This document shows, one piece after another, positions 6,144 through 8,506 of a stretch of 8,506 nucleotides of DNA. The stretch lies in the NCBI GenBank assembly GCA_934631025.1, contig CAKTXR010000087.1, positions 1 to 8,506 of the forward strand. The letters are read 5' to 3'. The translations under genes were made by a program, and so were the position numbers. The number at the start of each line of letters is the position of its first letter. The first letter of the stretch is position 1. The stretch is from an uncultured Clostridia bacterium. GTDB lineage: Bacteria; Bacillota; Clostridia; Christensenellales; Aristaeellaceae. The notes below the pieces were generated by a model, which was not told the DNA's origin, did no database searches, and was given only the letters and a program-made list of their open reading frames with translations.

Positions 6144-6575
6144 TCAGATGCGATAGACGTCCTCCGGGTTTTCGGCCGCAAAGCCACCCGCCGAGAGGAT
6201 CGCCTCGGCCTTTTCAATATCGTCCACGCGCATCACCACGAGCGCCTTGCCGCCCACGCGGCCCGTGCAGGCGTACATATACTCGATGGCGATATCCGCG
6301 TCGGAGAGCAGCGACACCACCTCCGCCGCACCGCCGGGACGATCGGCCATGACCGTGGCCACCATGTCGGTGATGCGTACCGTCACGCCGGAATCGGTCA
6401 GCACGCGCTTGGCCTCCTCCGGCCGGTTGACGATCAGGCGCAGCACGCCGAAATCGGTCGTGTCCGCCAGAGACAGCGCGCTCACGTCGATGTTGTGTCT
6501 GGCCAGCTCGCTCATGACCGCGGCCAGACGGCCCTTTTTGTTTTCCAGAAATACGGACAGTTGCTTGATGATCAT
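6144..6575 (-). CDS. Tandem ACT-domain protein, probable amino acid sensor
   Basis: This 143-residue protein consists of two ACT domains and nothing else. The first spans about 1-68 (LSVFLENKKGRL at the start, with the ligand-loop Gly15) and the second about 70-136 (MADRPGGAAEV, Gly81-Gly82). ACT domains bind small ligands, usually amino acids, at domain interfaces. Stand-alone tandem ACT proteins are commonly found next to paaK and indolepyruvate oxidoreductase genes in anaerobes. A role as an aromatic amino acid sensor or regulatory subunit for one of these enzymes is inferred. No catalytic or DNA-binding domain is visible, so it would have to act through protein contacts. The ATG follows GGGGAG (6588-6583) by seven bases. 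It lies 33 bases after paaK and 24 before the aminotransferase, consistent with a single transcript. Confidence 0.88.
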   Translation of the reverse strand: MIIKQLSVFLENKKGRLAAVMSELARHNIDVSALSLADTTDFGVLRLIVNRPEEAKRVLTDSGVTVRITDMVATVMADRPGGAAEVVSLLSDADIAIEYMYACTGRVGGKALVVMRVDDIEKAEAILSAGGFAAENPEDVYRI

Positions 6576-6608
6576 GCGGACTCTCCCCTTTCCTTTTTAC
6601 TGGCTATT

Positions 6609-7913
6609 TTACAGCTTGCGCCGGTCGACGACGCGTTTGGCCTTGCCCTCGCTGCGTTCGATGCTCTTGGGATTGACCAGATGCACCTTCGCGCCGATGC
6701 CCAGCATGCTGCGCAGCTCGGCGGTGATCTGCTTTTCGATCTTTTCGATGGACTTCACATCGTCGGCGAAGAGCTGCTCGCTCATCTCGACGTTAACGTC
6801 GAAGGTGTCGTTGTTGTTCACGCGGTCGACGATGATCTGATAGTTGGGCGTAATGTCGCCCACGCTGACCTTGAGCAGCACCTCCTCGATCTGCGAGGGG
6901 AACACGTTCACGCCGCGGATAATCAGCATATCGTCGCTGCGCCCGCTCGGCTTATTCATGCGGATGTGCGTGCGGCCGCAGGCGCACGGCTCGTAGTTGA
7001 GCGAGCAGATGTCGCGCGTGCGGTAGCGGATGAGCGGGAAGCCCTGCTTGGTCAGCGTCGTAAAGACCAGCTCGCCCGTCGCTCCCTCGGGCAGCACCTC
7101 GCCGGTATCGGGATCGATGATCTCGGGAATGAAGTTGTCCTCGTTGACGTGCATCCCCGCCTGGCATTCGCACTCATAGGACACGCCCGGCCCCATGATC
7201 TCGGACAGGCCGTAGATGTCGTACGCCTTGATGCCCAGCTTTTCCTCGATCTGCGCGCGCATACTCTCCGTCCACGGCTCCGCGCCGAATATGCCGCATT
7301 TGAGACTCAGCTGATCCTTCACGCCCATCTTTTCGATTTCCTCGCCCAGATACATGGCGTAGGACGGCGTGCAGCACAGCACCGTTGATTTGAAATCAAT
7401 CATCGTCTGGATTTGCAGCGCCGTGTTGCCTGCGGAAATCGGCACGACCGTCGCGCCGACGCGTTCCGCGCCCGCGTGCGCGCCAAAGCCGCCGGTGAAC
7501 AGGCCGTAGCCGAACGCCACCTGCACGACGTCCTCCGCGCCCACACCGATCGCCGTGAGCATCCGCGCGATGCAGTCCGCCCACATCTCCAGATCGTCCC
7601 GCGTGTAGCCCACGACGATGCGCTTGCCCGTCGTGCCCGAGGACGCATGGACGCGCACGATGTTCTTCAGCGGCTCGGCGAACAGCCCGTAGGGATAATA
7701 GTCGCGCAAGTCCTTTTTGTAGGAAAACGGCAGGCGCGGCAGATCCTCAAGGCCGTGAATGTCCTCCGGCCTGAGATTCAGCTCATCCATGCGCTTCCTG
7801 AAGCACTCCACGCGCTCGTACATCTGCTTGACCTGCTTGACCAGCCGCTCGCTTTGCAGCTTTCTGAGCGCCTCGCGCGACATCCGCTCGACGCTCTCCT
7901 GATAATAGGCCAT
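6609..7913 (-). CDS. paaK: Phenylacetate-CoA ligase (arylacetate-CoA ligase)
   Basis: This 434-residue adenylate-forming enzyme joins arylacetates to CoA with ATP cleavage to AMP, or runs in reverse. It aligns with PaaK throughout: the phosphate loop SSGTTGK (91-97), YGYGLFTGG (135-142), the aromatic-pocket segment FGAEPWT (209-215), YGLSEIMGPG (234-243), YRTRD with Asp301, GRSDDMLIIRGVNVFP (324-339), and the C-terminal catalytic Lys424 in SEGKAKR. It carries paired cysteines C248/C250 and C310/C312, a possible metal site. The chosen ATG at 7913 has GGAGG 11 bases upstream and gives the usual family length. In-frame ATGs at 7931 and 7994 are alternatives: the first lacks a good ribosome site, and the second has AGGAG only three bases away. 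An open frame to 8105 runs over iorB and is not coding. Its position after iorB indicates arylacetyl-CoA as shared intermediate. Confidence 0.94.
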   Translation of the reverse strand: MAYYQESVERMSREALRKLQSERLVKQVKQMYERVECFRKRMDELNLRPEDIHGLEDLPRLPFSYKKDLRDYYPYGLFAEPLKNIVRVHASSGTTGKRIVVGYTRDDLEMWADCIARMLTAIGVGAEDVVQVAFGYGLFTGGFGAHAGAERVGATVVPISAGNTALQIQTMIDFKSTVLCCTPSYAMYLGEEIEKMGVKDQLSLKCGIFGAEPWTESMRAQIEEKLGIKAYDIYGLSEIMGPGVSYECECQAGMHVNEDNFIPEIIDPDTGEVLPEGATGELVFTTLTKQGFPLIRYRTRDICSLNYEPCACGRTHIRMNKPSGRSDDMLIIRGVNVFPSQIEEVLLKVSVGDITPNYQIIVDRVNNNDTFDVNVEMSEQLFADDVKSIEKIEKQITAELRSMLGIGAKVHLVNPKSIERSEGKAKRVVDRRKL

Positions 7914-8010
7914 AGGCTTTTGTTCCTCCATGCCAGACGGCTCGAATTTTATGTGATTGCAAATAACGGCAAAGTCAAACCGACCTGCCGTCATTCGCTC
8001 CTGTTCTATT
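7914..8010 (-). promoter_or_regulatory. 97-base iorB-paaK spacer with paaK leader hairpin
   Basis: This is the only long gap in the operon. On the minus strand it holds a hairpin: ACGGCA at 7991-7986 pairs with TGCCGT at 7971-7966, with an inner GTC/GAC stem and no U-tract. It also has a possible internal promoter, TTGACT (7978-7973, five of six) with CATAAA (7953-7948) at a long 19-base spacing. The strong ribosome site GGAGG (7929-7925) for the 7913 start lies at its end. An upstream in-frame ATG at 7994 with AGGAG makes part of the gap potentially coding. There is no terminator, so read-through from iorB is expected. Confidence 0.45.
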
Positions 8011-8506
8011 TTACAGTTGATTGTAGCCCATATCAAATGCGCTGAGGTTAACGCTGAGCAATTTTTCCGGTACGGTGGATTTGATCGCCGCGACCCACTT
8101 TTCATACGGAATATCCGTGCTCTTGGCCAGCAGACCGATCAGCACCACGTTGACCGCCTTGGCGTTTCCCGCGATCTTGGCCAGCGCCAGCGCGTTGATC
8201 GCCTTCACGTCGGCCTGAGCGCTCATCTTGTCGACAATCGTCTGCGGATACTCTGCCGCGCCGGTCACGACGGGCATGGGGTTGATCTGCTGCGCGTTGA
8301 CGAGGATCTTGCCGCCCGCGCGCAGATACGGCAGCGCCCGATAGGCTTCGAGCAGCTCGAAGGCCAGTATGATGTCGGCTTCGCCCTTGCCGATGATGGG
8401 AGAATACACCTTCTCGCCGAACTTGACGTAGGTCACGACGCTGCCGCCGCGCTGGCTCATGCCGTGAACCTCGCTCAGCTTCACGTCATAGCCCTCGCCG
8501 ATCAGC
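8011..8506 (-). CDS. iorB: Indolepyruvate:ferredoxin oxidoreductase beta subunit, C-terminal part
   Basis: This is the C-terminal 165 residues of IorB, the small subunit of the anaerobic enzyme that oxidatively decarboxylates arylpyruvates to arylacetyl-CoA, reducing ferredoxin. The thiamine diphosphate and iron-sulfur centres of the complex sit in IorA, which is expected just beyond the window. The visible frame opens with LIGEGYDVKLSEVHGMSQRGG, the conserved core of the pyruvate oxidoreductase gamma-type domain. The complete subunit is usually about 190 residues, so only some 25 N-terminal residues (with the GxGGQG loop) are missing. The frame is open to the window edge, and GTG 8484 is an internal valine. 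It ends at TAA 8013-8011, 97 bases before paaK. The iorB-paaK-ACT order supports the arylpyruvate assignment over other 2-oxoacid oxidoreductases. Confidence 0.91.
   Translation of the reverse strand, partial: LIGEGYDVKLSEVHGMSQRGGSVVTYVKFGEKVYSPIIGKGEADIILAFELLEAYRALPYLRAGGKILVNAQQINPMPVVTGAAEYPQTIVDKMSAQADVKAINALALAKIAGNAKAVNVVLIGLLAKSTDIPYEKWVAAIKSTVPEKLLSVNLSAFDMGYNQL

Noticed and set aside
6123..7388. 421-residue plus-strand open frame opposite the ACT and paaK genes
   Set aside because: It spans two real genes and their spacer on the other strand, which is typical of GC-rich codon-position bias.
8014..8105. Extension of the paaK frame into iorB
   Set aside because: It lies over conserved iorB coding sequence in another frame and does not resemble PaaK N-termini.

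Overview
The window looks like a GC-rich chromosomal segment from a strictly anaerobic, Gram-positive-type bacterium, probably a member of the Clostridia (Firmicutes). This rests on an oxygen-sensitive 2-oxoacid:ferredoxin oxidoreductase subunit (iorB) beside paaK, a separate PyrI regulatory chain, strong AGGAG/GGAGG ribosome sites, canonical TATAAT promoters, and compact intrinsic terminators. A gut or other anaerobic habitat is an inference. No mobile element, CRISPR array, tRNA or rRNA was seen.

Layout. (1) Positions 1-317 hold the 3' end of pyrI, closed by a terminator that also serves the convergent gene. (2) Positions 375-1295 (minus strand) encode a TIM-barrel sugar phosphate isomerase/epimerase-like protein. 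(3) A 221-bp divergent control region (1296-1516) carries a minus-strand promoter, a plus-strand promoter and, between them, a 19-bp direct repeat with 21-bp period. (4) Positions 1517-2878 encode a cytoplasmic GH13 alpha-amylase-family enzyme with its own terminator. (5) Positions 2928-3055 contain nested hairpins, a strong promoter and a Fur-box-like palindrome, followed by a 12-helix MFS transporter (3056-4378). (6) A second terminator at 4394-4427 lies between convergent genes. (7) The rest (4426-8506, minus strand) reads as one transcription unit: iorB (truncated by the window end), paaK, a tandem ACT-domain protein, a class I/II aminotransferase and a hotdog acyl-CoA thioesterase.

How the genes fit together. 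The minus-strand unit can be read as an aromatic amino acid pathway. The aminotransferase makes the arylpyruvate, IorAB converts it to arylacetyl-CoA plus reduced ferredoxin, and the PaaK-type ligase (run backwards, yielding ATP) or the thioesterase releases the arylacetate. The ACT protein may sense the amino acid. The same enzymes could run in reverse to build aromatic amino acids from scavenged arylacetates, and sequence alone does not fix the direction. The isomerase-like gene and the GH13 gene are divergently arranged around shared control sequence and may form a small carbohydrate-use regulon. The MFS gene has its own promoter and may be separately regulated.

Most individual genes belong to known families. 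The points most worth following up are the five-gene aromatic cluster with its coupled thioesterase, the 21-bp-period repeat, and the Fur-like operator on the transporter promoter.
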